Of a DNA stretch of 64,000 nucleotides, positions 31,155-39,091 are shown one piece after another. The translations under genes were made by a program, and so were the position numbers. Origin of the DNA: Hylemonella sp. UBA6679 (lineage in GTDB: Bacteria; Pseudomonadota; Gammaproteobacteria; Burkholderiales; Burkholderiaceae_C); NCBI GenBank assembly GCA_002454975.1, contig DKJZ01000063.1:8368-72367 (forward strand), given 5' to 3'. The notes under the pieces were generated by a model that saw only the letters and a list, made by a program, of their open reading frames with translations, was not told where the DNA came from and ran no database searches. Every line of letters starts with the position of its first letter. The stretch's first letter is position 1.

Positions 31155-32104
31155 CCTAGATTGCTCCAATCCAAAATCATCTTGAGACAAAGAGCATCAC
31201 CAAACGCCGCTTGATAGGCATTAAGGGCTTTGCCAGGGGTTTCCTCGTGGGTGATCAAACCCTCGAGCGACAGCCGGCCTGTGTGGACCAACTCTGTGAC
31301 GGCCAACAAATCGGCCCGCTTCCATTCAGCAGCGGTTCGGATTTGTGCTTCGCGCATGAACGCGGGGGCATAGGCAAATGTCAGATCGTCTTTGTAAAAA
31401 CCTGCCAACACCACCTCGCCACCTGGGCGTAGGCGCGTGATCAGCTGGTTAAGCAAAGAGGCGTCGCCACTGACGTCGTAAATGGCGCGGTAATCTTTTC
31501 TTGGATCGTCCTCAGGGCGAACCACGTTGTAGCCGTGGGCGCCGCTGTGTCGTGCAGGGTTGGTCTCCCAAACGGTGGGAGGTTTTTCTCCGCCGGCGAC
31601 CGTCATGCGCGCAAGAAGCCGGCCCATGACGCCGTGACCCACAATCAGATCGGGTGCAATGATGGGGTTGCGCAGCCCGCCACCGGCGACGGCGTGATAG
31701 GCCGTCGCGGCCAAAGCCAGTAAGACCGCCTCTTTGCCAACGTGGTCCTCGATGGCCACCACCTTGTCTTGCGCCACCACGAGCTTGGAAGCTGCCCCCC
31801 CAAACAGGCTGCGCACACCCTGAAGGCAGTTGGCGCCTGGCACGAACACCCGTTGGCCGGCTTGGAGCGTCGAATTTTCGCCGGCACGAGTGATGCGCCC
31901 GACAGTCTCGTAGCCAGGTACCAATGGGTAGCCCATGCCTGGAAACGCTGGCATGCTGCCGTCCCAGAGCAGGCGCTCGGTGCCTGTGCTGATCCCGCTG
32001 TATTCGACCTGGACTTCAACTTGGTCGGCCAAAGGCTCGTCCAGCGTCAGTGTCTGGAGCGACAAATGCTGAGGGCTTTGGAAGACAATGGCTTGGGATT
32101 GCAT
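31151..32104 (-). CDS. bchC: 2-desacetyl-2-hydroxyethyl bacteriochlorophyllide a dehydrogenase
   Basis: 317 residues, medium-chain alcohol-dehydrogenase-like (SGISTGTERLLWDGSMP, GYETVGRI, a nucleotide-binding segment around 155-170). BchC oxidises the 3-hydroxyethyl group to the 3-acetyl of bacteriochlorophyllide a. The ATG lies six bases after a candidate -10, so the promoter immediately in front may give a leaderless message. Two PpsR-type sites occupy the 46 bp between crtF and bchC. Confidence 0.94.
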   Translation of the reverse strand: MQSQAIVFQSPQHLSLQTLTLDEPLADQVEVQVEYSGISTGTERLLWDGSMPAFPGMGYPLVPGYETVGRITRAGENSTLQAGQRVFVPGANCLQGVRSLFGGAASKLVVAQDKVVAIEDHVGKEAVLLALAATAYHAVAGGGLRNPIIAPDLIVGHGVMGRLLARMTVAGGEKPPTVWETNPARHSGAHGYNVVRPEDDPRKDYRAIYDVSGDASLLNQLITRLRPGGEVVLAGFYKDDLTFAYAPAFMREAQIRTAAEWKRADLLAVTELVHTGRLSLEGLITHEETPGKALNAYQAAFGDALCLKMILDWSNLG

Positions 32105-32107
32105 GAA

Positions 32108-32125
32108 TGTATTCTTAGATTTACA
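32108..32125. promoter_or_regulatory. PpsR/CrtJ-type operator 1 upstream of bchC
   Basis: TGTATTCTTAGATTTACA, a perfect TGT-N12-ACA, over the candidate -10 of the bchC promoter. It stands exactly 8 bp from site 2, the same spacing as the paired CrtJ sites of the Rhodobacter bchC promoter. Confidence 0.75.
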
Positions 32126-32139
32126 TCTAAATGTGTCAA
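32111..32139 (-). promoter_or_regulatory. Candidate bchC promoter (TTGACA / AAGAAT)
   Basis: On the minus strand TTGACA (32134-32139), 17 bp spacer, AAGAAT (32111-32116, four of six bases of the -10 consensus). The predicted start is at or within two bases of the bchC ATG (32104). It would give bchCXYZ-puf a promoter internal to the superoperon. Confidence 0.5.
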
Positions 32140-32151
32140 TCTATATTTACT
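32134..32151. promoter_or_regulatory. PpsR/CrtJ-type operator 2 upstream of bchC (one mismatch)
   Basis: TGTCAATCTATATTTACT fits TGT-N12-ACA except for the last base. It covers the -35 box of the bchC promoter and touches the crtF stop codon. Confidence 0.6.
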
Positions 32152-33344
32152 TATTTCGACTCGAATAAGGGTAAACACTGAGTTTTTCTGCCAATCAGCA
32201 GGCGCGCATGGATAGGCATGGCGTTGGGAACCAGTTCGATGTGTCTGAAACCCGCCTGAGCCAAAAGCAAGCTCAGCTCAGTGGGTGTGCGTAACCTGCC
32301 GGCCCCCATGGCCAGCAAGTAATAGTGAAAATAAGCGTCGCCCAGTGCTTCGTCTCCAGGCTCGCTGGCCATGGGTTCGGCAATCAGCAAGACCCCGCCA
32401 GGCGGGAGTGCGTCATGGGCTTTTTGAAGCAGTTGCCGCACCACAGAATCTGGGTGGTCGTGGGCCACGCGAACCAAGGTGATGAGGTCCGAGCCTGTAG
32501 GCAGCGCATCGTCAACAAAGCTGCCGGGGTGAAATTGCGCGCGCGAGGTCAGCGATTTTTGAGCCAGCGTTTCTTTGGCCAAGTTCAAAACAGGTGGCAA
32601 ATCAAACAACTGGAGCTTTAAATGTTGCTCTTTAAGTGCTAATTCGCTGATAAAACGCCCTAAACCTGTCCCAACATCCAAAATGCTCCGGTGTTCAGAA
32701 AAATCGTAGGCGCTGAGAATTTCCTGAATCACAAAATTTTGTGAAGCAGCCATCAGTGCTGAGTAACGGGTAACTTTGTCGTCAGCAGCGCGTCGGGTGA
32801 TGTCTTGACCGGATGCGTGGGCATAAGGCCAGTAGGCCGCCATGCTCCCGTCCCATGCGTTGTTCAAAAAGGCCACGGGATCGAGCAGGTCTTGGTAGAG
32901 CAAGTGGTTGTGTTCAACCATCGCTAAGATGCCGTCATGTGTGGCCAAAGGTACTCCAAGAGGGCCTAAACCTATCCGCTGGCCAGACCTGAACTCAAGC
33001 AGCTTCAAGGCAACCGCTGCAAAAATAAGCCTTTGGAAGGCAGCAGGCTCGATGTTGCATTTGAGCGCGAGCTCGTCCATGCCCATCGGTGATTGGCGCA
33101 AGATCGAAAAAAGCTTGAGTCGCGTGCAACTCAAAAGCACCTGGGAGTGCACAAATCCCGCCATCAAATCAAAAATCTTTTGCGTACGGCGCTGCGCAAA
33201 CCAACGGGTGATGGGGTTAGAAATGGCAAACCGGTACAGGCTTGGGTTCGTCATCCAGCGATCGAGCTTGGACTTCCATTGGTCGCTGAAAGTGCCGGTG
33301 GCGCGCGCGTTGTCCGCGCCGCCATTGAAATCGAGTTCATGCAT
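32151..33344 (-). CDS. crtF: Hydroxyneurosporene/demethylspheroidene O-methyltransferase
   Basis: 397 residues. An N-terminal helical dimerisation domain precedes a SAM-binding domain with ILDVGTGLGRFISELALK near residue 222 and a catalytic His in VRVAHDHPD. It methylates the 1-hydroxyl of the carotenoid to the methoxy group of spheroidene. It follows crtE by 14 bp; the stop abuts the bchC regulatory sites. Confidence 0.93.
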   Translation of the reverse strand: MHELDFNGGADNARATGTFSDQWKSKLDRWMTNPSLYRFAISNPITRWFAQRRTQKIFDLMAGFVHSQVLLSCTRLKLFSILRQSPMGMDELALKCNIEPAAFQRLIFAAVALKLLEFRSGQRIGLGPLGVPLATHDGILAMVEHNHLLYQDLLDPVAFLNNAWDGSMAAYWPYAHASGQDITRRAADDKVTRYSALMAASQNFVIQEILSAYDFSEHRSILDVGTGLGRFISELALKEQHLKLQLFDLPPVLNLAKETLAQKSLTSRAQFHPGSFVDDALPTGSDLITLVRVAHDHPDSVVRQLLQKAHDALPPGGVLLIAEPMASEPGDEALGDAYFHYYLLAMGAGRLRTPTELSLLLAQAGFRHIELVPNAMPIHARLLIGRKTQCLPLFESK

Positions 33345-33358
33345 GTGCGCTGTCCGGC

Positions 33359-34264
33359 TTAGGAATGAGCCACCAGGCTAGGCTTGGGCGATTGCCGCAG
33401 GCAGGCCTCGTAGGAAGCCGCAGGAATCAAGCGCTCGGCTTCGAGCCGAACCAGTTGTTGCAGCATGTCCTTGCAGGTACAAGCGGGCACGCTCTCGGCT
33501 GCCTGGTTGATCAGACGCTGAAAGTGATGAATGGCGCCATTGAGCCCCAGGTCTGAGGCCACGCTGGGGCGGTGATGCAACTCATCCTGGCCGCTGGGTT
33601 TGCCCAGTGACGAGGTGCTGAGGATCACATCCCGAATGTCGTCAGCGACTTGGTAGGCTTCTCCCAGGTTTGCGCCCAAAGCTGCCCATGGCTCTGGATC
33701 ACTGCCACAAGCCAGAGCGCCAGCGCAGGTGGCCGCAACAAACAAGGCGCCAGTTTTTGCCCGTTGGTACAGGGCGAGGTCGGCAGAAGTTTCGCACTCC
33801 CAGGCTTGGCCAGCCACGATGCCGCCGGGCAGTCCAACACCTCGGCTCATGTTTTGAAACAAGGGCGCCAGACGGTGCGGGTAAGCCGTGCAGGCGTTGG
33901 TCAGCACCTGGTAGGCCATGACGATCAAGGCATCACCGGTGAGCAAAGCCAGCGGTTCACCAAAAGCTTTGTGCACCGTGGGCCGTCCGCGTCGCACATC
34001 GGCGTCATCAAATGCCGGCATGTCATCGTGGACCAAAGAGGCGCAGTGCATGAGCTCAAGGGCCACGCCGGCTGCATCCGTCAACTCAGGGGCGTTGTCA
34101 CCGCAAGCCATGGACACGGCCAGACACAGTTGTGGGCGGATACGGGCCCCACCTGAGAACACGGCATGTTGCATTGCAGCAACAAGACGGGGCGGGGCGC
34201 CCCGACCTGCTGCTCGCTCAAAGTGGGTGGTCAAAGACCTTTCAACACGGCTAAGAAGACTCAT
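33359..34264 (-). CDS. crtE: Geranylgeranyl diphosphate synthase
   Basis: 301 residues, trans-isoprenyl diphosphate synthase. First Asp-rich motif DDMPAFDDADVRRGRPT near residue 80; second motif YQVADDIRD near 225. It makes the C20 precursor for both carotenoids (via CrtB) and the bacteriochlorophyll tail (via BchG). MSLLSRVERS at 34264 is preferred to a frame reaching 34294, which would run into the PpsR site. First gene of the superoperon. Confidence 0.94.
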   Translation of the reverse strand: MSLLSRVERSLTTHFERAAGRGAPPRLVAAMQHAVFSGGARIRPQLCLAVSMACGDNAPELTDAAGVALELMHCASLVHDDMPAFDDADVRRGRPTVHKAFGEPLALLTGDALIVMAYQVLTNACTAYPHRLAPLFQNMSRGVGLPGGIVAGQAWECETSADLALYQRAKTGALFVAATCAGALACGSDPEPWAALGANLGEAYQVADDIRDVILSTSSLGKPSGQDELHHRPSVASDLGLNGAIHHFQRLINQAAESVPACTCKDMLQQLVRLEAERLIPAASYEACLRQSPKPSLVAHS

Positions 34265-34285
34265 ACACACCCCACAGGCAGCAGA

Positions 34286-34303
34286 TGTAAACACTTGTTT
34301 ACA
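34286..34303. promoter_or_regulatory. PpsR/CrtJ-type operator upstream of crtE
   Basis: TGTAAACACTTGTTTACA: TGT-N12-ACA with near-perfect dyad symmetry (TGTAAACA / TGTTTACA). Exactly 8 bp on, another TGT starts at 34312 with a degenerate right half. It lies just downstream of the predicted crtE start point, so binding would block transcription. Confidence 0.75.
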
Positions 34304-34315
34304 TTCAGATGTGTA

Positions 34316-34343
34316 AATGTATATTGATTGTTGCCGATGTCAA
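34316..34343 (-). promoter_or_regulatory. Candidate crtE promoter (TTGACA-N16-TACATT)
   Basis: Minus strand: TTGACA at 34338-34343, 16 bp spacer, TACATT at 34316-34321, the same two hexamers as the bchF promoter. It gives a leader of about 45 bases containing the operator. It would drive the crtEF-bchCXYZ-puf-crtADC superoperon. Confidence 0.55.
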
Positions 34344-34410
34344 CCCGGGCATATCCTGCCGGTCGATCGGATCTGTCACACTGTCGTGTTGGTGTTTTTC
34401 AGGAGGTCAC

Positions 34411-34536
34411 ATGGGAATTTGGATAGAAACAGGCGTCTTCATCCTCGTGCTGATCTTCGGCATTTGGCAAATTCAAGACGTCAAACGCGAGCGCCGCAAG
34501 CGCAGCCAGGCGCGCTCTGAAGAGAAAAAAGACTGA
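34411..34536 (+). CDS. Small single-helix membrane protein, divergent from crtE
   Basis: 41 residues with a very strong CAGGAGGT ribosome site. Residues 3-21 (IWIETGVFILVLIFGIWQI) form a membrane helix; the rest is a strongly basic, then mixed-charge cytoplasmic tail (VKRERRKRSQARSEEKKD). I recognise no family. It shares the crtE regulatory region on the other strand and converges on the ABC exporter with a six-base gap. Confidence 0.7.
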   Translation: MGIWIETGVFILVLIFGIWQIQDVKRERRKRSQARSEEKKD

Positions 34537-34542
34537 GTTGCG

Positions 34543-36294
34543 TTATTTCGCGTTGAATTGCAGGGCTGCCAAGCTGGCGTACAGCCCGCCTTGTGCGAGC
34601 AACTCAGCGTGGGTGCCGCGCTCAACCAATTGACCGTGGTCCATCACCCAAATGTCGTGTGCGCGCTGCACAGTCGCCAGTCGGTGGGCGATCACCAGTG
34701 TGGTGCGGCCTCGTGAAGCGGTTTCCAAGGCAGCTTGCACCATGCGTTCGCTTTGTGCGTCAAGCGCACTTGTGGCCTCATCCAGCAAAAGCAAAGGTGG
34801 ATTTTTGAGAATGGCACGCGCAATGGCAATGCGCTGCCGTTGGCCGCCCGACAGGCGCACACCGCGGTCACCCAGGTAGGTGTCGTAACCCTGAGGCAAT
34901 TGGAGAATAAATTCTTCAGCAAAAGCCGCCTGCGCGGCATGCACCACCTCGTCATGCGACGCCTCGGGTTTGCCGTATCGGATGTTGTCGCGCACTGTGC
35001 CCGAAAACACCACAGGCTCTTGGGGCACGATGCCCGTGTGTTCACGTAAATCTTTGAGCGACAGGTCTTGGATAGGGATGCCGTCGACCAAGATCTTGCC
35101 GCTTTGAGGGTCGTAAAAACGCATCAGCAGACCAAAGAGGGTGGTCTTGCCGGCGCCACTTGGCCCCACGATGGCCACGGTGTGACCCGCAGGCACGGTG
35201 CCATTGAGCCCAGCCAAAGAAGCCCTGTCGGGGCGTGAGGGGTAATGGAAGGTCACATCTTGAAAGGTCAGCTCGCAGCCTTGTGCGGGCCACGGTGCGG
35301 GGCGGGGTTGTGCTGGTGAGGCAATGTCAGAGTGGGTGTTGAGCAACTCCATGAGGCGCTCGGTCGCGCCAGCCGCTCTCAACATGTCGCCATACACCTC
35401 GCCCAGCACAGCAAACGCACTGGCCAAAAGAATCACATACACCACCACCTGACCTAGTTCGCCAGCGGTCGTGGTGCCAGCTTTGACCGACAAGGTGCCC
35501 ATGTACAGGCCCCAAAGCAGAGCAGCACTCGACATAAGGATGATGAAACCCACCAACACCGATCTGGCCCGGATGCGACGAATGGCCGTGGTCAGTGCAT
35601 GCTGTGTTGATTGGGTAAAAACGGCGGCTTCGCGCTGCTCAGCGGTGTAGCTTTGCACCACAGGAATGGCATTGAGCACCTCGGAAGCCAGCGCGCTGGC
35701 ATCGGCCACCCGGTCTTGGCTAGCGCGCGACAACTTACGCACGCGGCGGCCCAGGTACACGCTGGGAAAAATCACCACCACCAAAACAGCGGTCACCTGC
35801 AGCATCAAAACAGGGTTGGTCCACACCAGCATCACAATCGCACCTGCCCCCATCACCAGGTTACGCAGCCCCATCGAGAAAGACGAACCCACCACCGTTT
35901 GAATCAAGGTGGTGTCGCTGGTCAAGCGAGAAAGCACCTCACCCGATTGGGTGGTTTCAAAAAAGGCAGGACTTTGGTGCAGCACATGCCCATACACCTT
36001 GTTGCGTAAGTCGGTGGTGATGCGTTCGCCCAGCCAACTCACCGTGTAGAAGCGCGCGGCTGAAAAGAAGGCCAAAGCAGCAGCCACCAAAAACAGCTGA
36101 AAAAACAGCCCGCCGAGTTCATCGGCATCCACGCCACTGGTCAGCCCCTGGTCAATCAAATGCTTGAGCACCCAGGGAAACAGCAAGGTGGTGCAAGCCG
36201 CCATCAGCAAAAAGAAGCCAGCCAGACCAATTTGCGTCCGGTAAGGTTTGACAAAAGGGAGAAGACCGGAGAGGGATTGGGGCGATTGCTTCAT
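34543..36294 (-). CDS. ABC exporter, fused permease and ATPase (MsbA-like)
   Basis: 583 residues. Six-helix ABC transmembrane domain (about 10-300), then a nucleotide-binding domain: Walker A GPSGAGKTT near 375, signature LSGGQRQR near 482, Walker B LLLLDEATSALD near 505, and H-loop IAHRLATVQ. Half-transporters of this type dimerise and export lipids, drugs or peptides; the substrate cannot be read here. The start MKQSPQ at 36294 is preferred over a frame reaching 36408 that lacks a ribosome site. It separates the photosynthesis cluster from the ccm operon. Confidence 0.88.
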   Translation of the reverse strand: MKQSPQSLSGLLPFVKPYRTQIGLAGFFLLMAACTTLLFPWVLKHLIDQGLTSGVDADELGGLFFQLFLVAAALAFFSAARFYTVSWLGERITTDLRNKVYGHVLHQSPAFFETTQSGEVLSRLTSDTTLIQTVVGSSFSMGLRNLVMGAGAIVMLVWTNPVLMLQVTAVLVVVIFPSVYLGRRVRKLSRASQDRVADASALASEVLNAIPVVQSYTAEQREAAVFTQSTQHALTTAIRRIRARSVLVGFIILMSSAALLWGLYMGTLSVKAGTTTAGELGQVVVYVILLASAFAVLGEVYGDMLRAAGATERLMELLNTHSDIASPAQPRPAPWPAQGCELTFQDVTFHYPSRPDRASLAGLNGTVPAGHTVAIVGPSGAGKTTLFGLLMRFYDPQSGKILVDGIPIQDLSLKDLREHTGIVPQEPVVFSGTVRDNIRYGKPEASHDEVVHAAQAAFAEEFILQLPQGYDTYLGDRGVRLSGGQRQRIAIARAILKNPPLLLLDEATSALDAQSERMVQAALETASRGRTTLVIAHRLATVQRAHDIWVMDHGQLVERGTHAELLAQGGLYASLAALQFNAK

Positions 36295-36408
36295 GAGGCG
36301 GGAGGTATGGGTGTAAAGCCCGATAGACACAAGGATACTTGGATTCGACAATCGGGGCCAATTCGCCCTTGCCCAAAGGATTGGAACATGAGGCTCGTCA
36401 GGCCACAC

Positions 36409-36424
36409 ATAGAATGAATTCTAT
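36409..36424. promoter_or_regulatory. 16-bp palindrome upstream of ccmA
   Basis: ATAGAATGAATTCTAT, 7-bp arms about a GA centre, 30 bp before the ccmA ATG. Symmetry and position suggest an operator for an unknown regulator of the ccm operon. Confidence 0.4.
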
Positions 36425-36453
36425 TTTTAAGCACCACAACACATTGAAAACGC

Positions 36454-37059
36454 ATGCTCAGGGCTGACCAACTCGCTTGCGAACGAGGGGATCGGCGTTT
36501 GTTTGCCGGCGTTAATTTCACCTTGAAGGCTGGTCAATGGTTGCATTTGCAGGGTGCCAATGGCAGCGGTAAAACCAGTCTGATGCGACAGCTGGCCACC
36601 CTGAGCCGGCCTGCTAACGGGCAGGTGTTGTGGCACGGCCAAAAGGTGGACGAGGTCCGCGACGATTACCTGAGGGACATGTTTTATTGGGGCCATTTGC
36701 CTGCTTTGAAGGCTGATCTGAGTGCTTTTGAGAATGTTTGCTTGAGCCTGAGCCTTGCTGGGCAAGCCCCGGATGCCGCCCGTGTTGTGGAGTCGCTGGC
36801 ATTTGTCGGGCTGTCATCCCGGGCTGATCTGCCCGCGGGCAGTTTGTCGGCTGGGCAGCAACGTCGCGTCACCCTGGCTGGTTTGCGCTGCCGCGCACCG
36901 CGTTTATGGCTGCTCGATGAGCCTTTCACGTCGCTGGATGTGGCGGGCGTGAGCCTGCTGCTTGGGCTGATGCGCGCGCATCTTGAGGGGGGCGGCAGCG
37001 TGGTGATGAGCAGCCATGTGCCGGTTGATTTACCCAAGCCTGAGGTTCTGGCGCTGTGA
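36454..37059 (+). CDS. ccmA: Haem exporter ATPase CcmA
   Basis: 201 residues, ABC ATPase: Walker A GANGSGKTS near 37, signature LSAGQQRR near 130, Walker B LWLLDEP near 152. With CcmB and CcmC it powers release of haem-loaded CcmE. First gene of an unbroken ccmABCDEFGHI operon with stop/start overlaps; its TGA overlaps the ccmB GTG. Confidence 0.93.
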   Translation: MLRADQLACERGDRRLFAGVNFTLKAGQWLHLQGANGSGKTSLMRQLATLSRPANGQVLWHGQKVDEVRDDYLRDMFYWGHLPALKADLSAFENVCLSLSLAGQAPDAARVVESLAFVGLSSRADLPAGSLSAGQQRRVTLAGLRCRAPRLWLLDEPFTSLDVAGVSLLLGLMRAHLEGGGSVVMSSHVPVDLPKPEVLAL

Positions 37060-37721
37060 GCGTGCTCTTTTTGATGTTGAGAAGGGACATCCGCTTGGCC
37101 TGGCGCCGACCGGGCGATGCCTTGAACTTGCTTTTCTTTTTTCTGGTGGTGGTTAGCCTCTTCCCGCTGGGTGTGGGCGCAGCACCAGAGCTGCTCCGAC
37201 AGATTGCACCCGGGGTTTTATGGGTGAGTGCCTTGCTGGCGAGCATGCTGGGTTTGCCGCACATGTTTGCCAGCGACCATAAGGATGGAACGCTTGAGCA
37301 GCTCTTGTTGGCACCGGGCTCACCTGTGCTCATGGTGTTGGGCAAAGTCTTGGCGCATTGGCTGGTCACGGGCTTGCCCCTGGTGGTTTTATCGCCGTTG
37401 GTGGGTTTGCAATACGACTTGGCGGCCGACCAGTTGTGGGTCTTGGCCTTGGCCCTGTTGGTGGGCACGCCCGCTTTGTCTTTGCTGGGGGCCATAGGCG
37501 CAGGCTTGACGCTGGGTGTGCGAGGCGGCGGGGTGCTGTTGGGCTTGCTCGTGTTGCCTTTGTACATTCCCGTGCTGATTTTTGGCAGTGGCGCCAGCGT
37601 GGCGCATGCGTCTGGCCTGGCCTTGGATGGCCATTTTTCTATCCTTCTGGCGTGGTTGATTTTGGCCTTGTGTTTAGCACCTTGGGCCACAGCCGCAGCC
37701 CTTCAATTGGCCCTCGACTGA
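37056..37721 (+). CDS. ccmB: Haem exporter permease CcmB
   Basis: 221 residues, six hydrophobic helices, with the family segment ASDHKDGTLEQLLLAPGSP near residue 70. Begins with GTG overlapping the ccmA stop. Membrane partner of CcmA. Confidence 0.93.
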   Translation: MSVLFLMLRRDIRLAWRRPGDALNLLFFFLVVVSLFPLGVGAAPELLRQIAPGVLWVSALLASMLGLPHMFASDHKDGTLEQLLLAPGSPVLMVLGKVLAHWLVTGLPLVVLSPLVGLQYDLAADQLWVLALALLVGTPALSLLGAIGAGLTLGVRGGGVLLGLLVLPLYIPVLIFGSGASVAHASGLALDGHFSILLAWLILALCLAPWATAAALQLALD

Positions 37722-37734
37722 TGAACATGGTCTT

Positions 37735-38469
37735 ATGAACTGGCTGAAATTTTCTAGCCCTGCAAGCTTTTACCCCTTGGCCGGCAAATTGGCGTTGGTC
37801 TTTGCCGTGCTGGCTGTGCTCTTGGGTGTGGCGGGTTTGGCTGTGGGGCTGTTCATTGCCCCCAAAGATGCGGTGCAGGGCGAGGCCTACCGGATCATTT
37901 TTGTGCATGTGCCAGCCTCGTGGATGTCCATGTTCATTTATCTGGTGATGGCCGCATGGGCAGGTGCCGGTTGGATTTTCAACACGCGTTTGTCTTCGAT
38001 GATGGCCCAGGCGCTTGCGCCCACGGGCGCACTCATGGCGGTGCTGTCCTTGGCAACCGGTTCGCTGTGGGGTCGCCCCATGTGGGGAACCTGGTGGGTC
38101 TGGGATGCCCGGCTCACCTCAGAGCTGATTTTGTTGTTCTTGTATTTGGGCTACATGGCTTTGCAATCGGCCATTGACGACCCCAGGCGTGCCGACAAAG
38201 CCAGCGCTTTGCTCGCGCTGGTGGGCGTCATCAATGTGCCCATCATTTATTTCTCGGTGAAATGGTGGAACACCTTGCACCAGGGCGCCTCGGTTTCCCT
38301 GACTAAGTCCCCCGCCATGGCCAGCATCATGCTCAGCGGCATGCTGCTCATGGCCCTGTGTTTTTGGTCCTACACCCTGGCGGTTTCATTGTGGCGCTTG
38401 CGCGCCATCTTGTTGGAGCGAGAAGTTCACACCGACTGGGTCGGTGCATTGAAGGAGGTGCGTCCATGA
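37735..38469 (+). CDS. ccmC: Haem-handling protein CcmC
   Basis: 244 residues, six helices, with the tryptophan-rich haem motif WGTWWVWDARLTSEL near residue 120 and flanking histidines. CcmC loads haem onto CcmE. Its TGA overlaps the ccmD ATG. Confidence 0.95.
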   Translation: MNWLKFSSPASFYPLAGKLALVFAVLAVLLGVAGLAVGLFIAPKDAVQGEAYRIIFVHVPASWMSMFIYLVMAAWAGAGWIFNTRLSSMMAQALAPTGALMAVLSLATGSLWGRPMWGTWWVWDARLTSELILLFLYLGYMALQSAIDDPRRADKASALLALVGVINVPIIYFSVKWWNTLHQGASVSLTKSPAMASIMLSGMLLMALCFWSYTLAVSLWRLRAILLEREVHTDWVGALKEVRP

Positions 38470-38660
38470 ACTGGCAGTCAGCCGCAGAATTTTGGGCCAT
38501 GGGAGGCTATGGCCTGTTTGTCTGGTCGAGCTTTGGCTTGTGCCTGGCTGTTTTTGCTTTGGAGCTTTTGAGTGTGCAAAAGCGCAACAAGCGCGCCATC
38601 CAACGGGCCCGGGCTGAAGCGCAGTCGCGTACCAGCCAAGATCACAGGAGTCTCGCTTGA
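38466..38660 (+). CDS. ccmD: Haem exporter small subunit CcmD
   Basis: 64 residues with one membrane helix (about 14-34) and a basic cytoplasmic tail ([13 protein letters not shown]). CcmD is needed for holo-CcmE release. The start at 38466 overlaps ccmC as ATGA; a longer frame from 38358 lies inside ccmC. Confidence 0.88.
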   Translation: MNWQSAAEFWAMGGYGLFVWSSFGLCLAVFALELLSVQKRNKRAIQRARAEAQSRTSQDHRSLA

Positions 38661-39091
38661 AGCCCAGAACCCGCCGAGCCTTGCTCATCACCTCAGTTCT
38701 GGTGGGGGTCACTGCGGCCGTGTTGCTCATCCTCAACGCGCTCAACAGCAACATCGCGCTCTACATCACGCCATCGCAGGTGATGGCAGGCGAGCACCCC
38801 AAAGACAAGGCCTTTCGCATTGGTGGCATGGTCAAAACCGGCTCCATCGTTCGAGAGGGGCTGGAGGTCAAGTTTGTGCTGACCGATACCGCGCAGGATG
38901 TGCCGGTGGTTTACCGGGGCATCTTGCCCGACCTGTTCAAAGAAGGGCAAGGCGCTGTGGTGCAAGGAAAATTCAACAACGCCATGTTTGTGGCCAGTGA
39001 AGTTCTGGCCAAGCATGACGAAAACTACATGCCGCCTGAGGCCAAAGACGCCCTGGACCGAGCCCGCGCCAGCAAAGGACAGCAACCATGA
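38657..39091 (+). CDS. ccmE: Cytochrome c-type biogenesis haem chaperone CcmE
   Basis: 144 residues: N-terminal signal anchor ([18 protein letters not shown]), an OB-fold, and the covalent haem-binding His in AKHDENYMP near residue 125. It begins with TTG at 38657, overlapping the ccmD stop (TTGA), with an AGGAG site seven bases upstream; there is no nearby ATG alternative. Confidence 0.94.
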   Translation: MKPRTRRALLITSVLVGVTAAVLLILNALNSNIALYITPSQVMAGEHPKDKAFRIGGMVKTGSIVREGLEVKFVLTDTAQDVPVVYRGILPDLFKEGQGAVVQGKFNNAMFVASEVLAKHDENYMPPEAKDALDRARASKGQQP

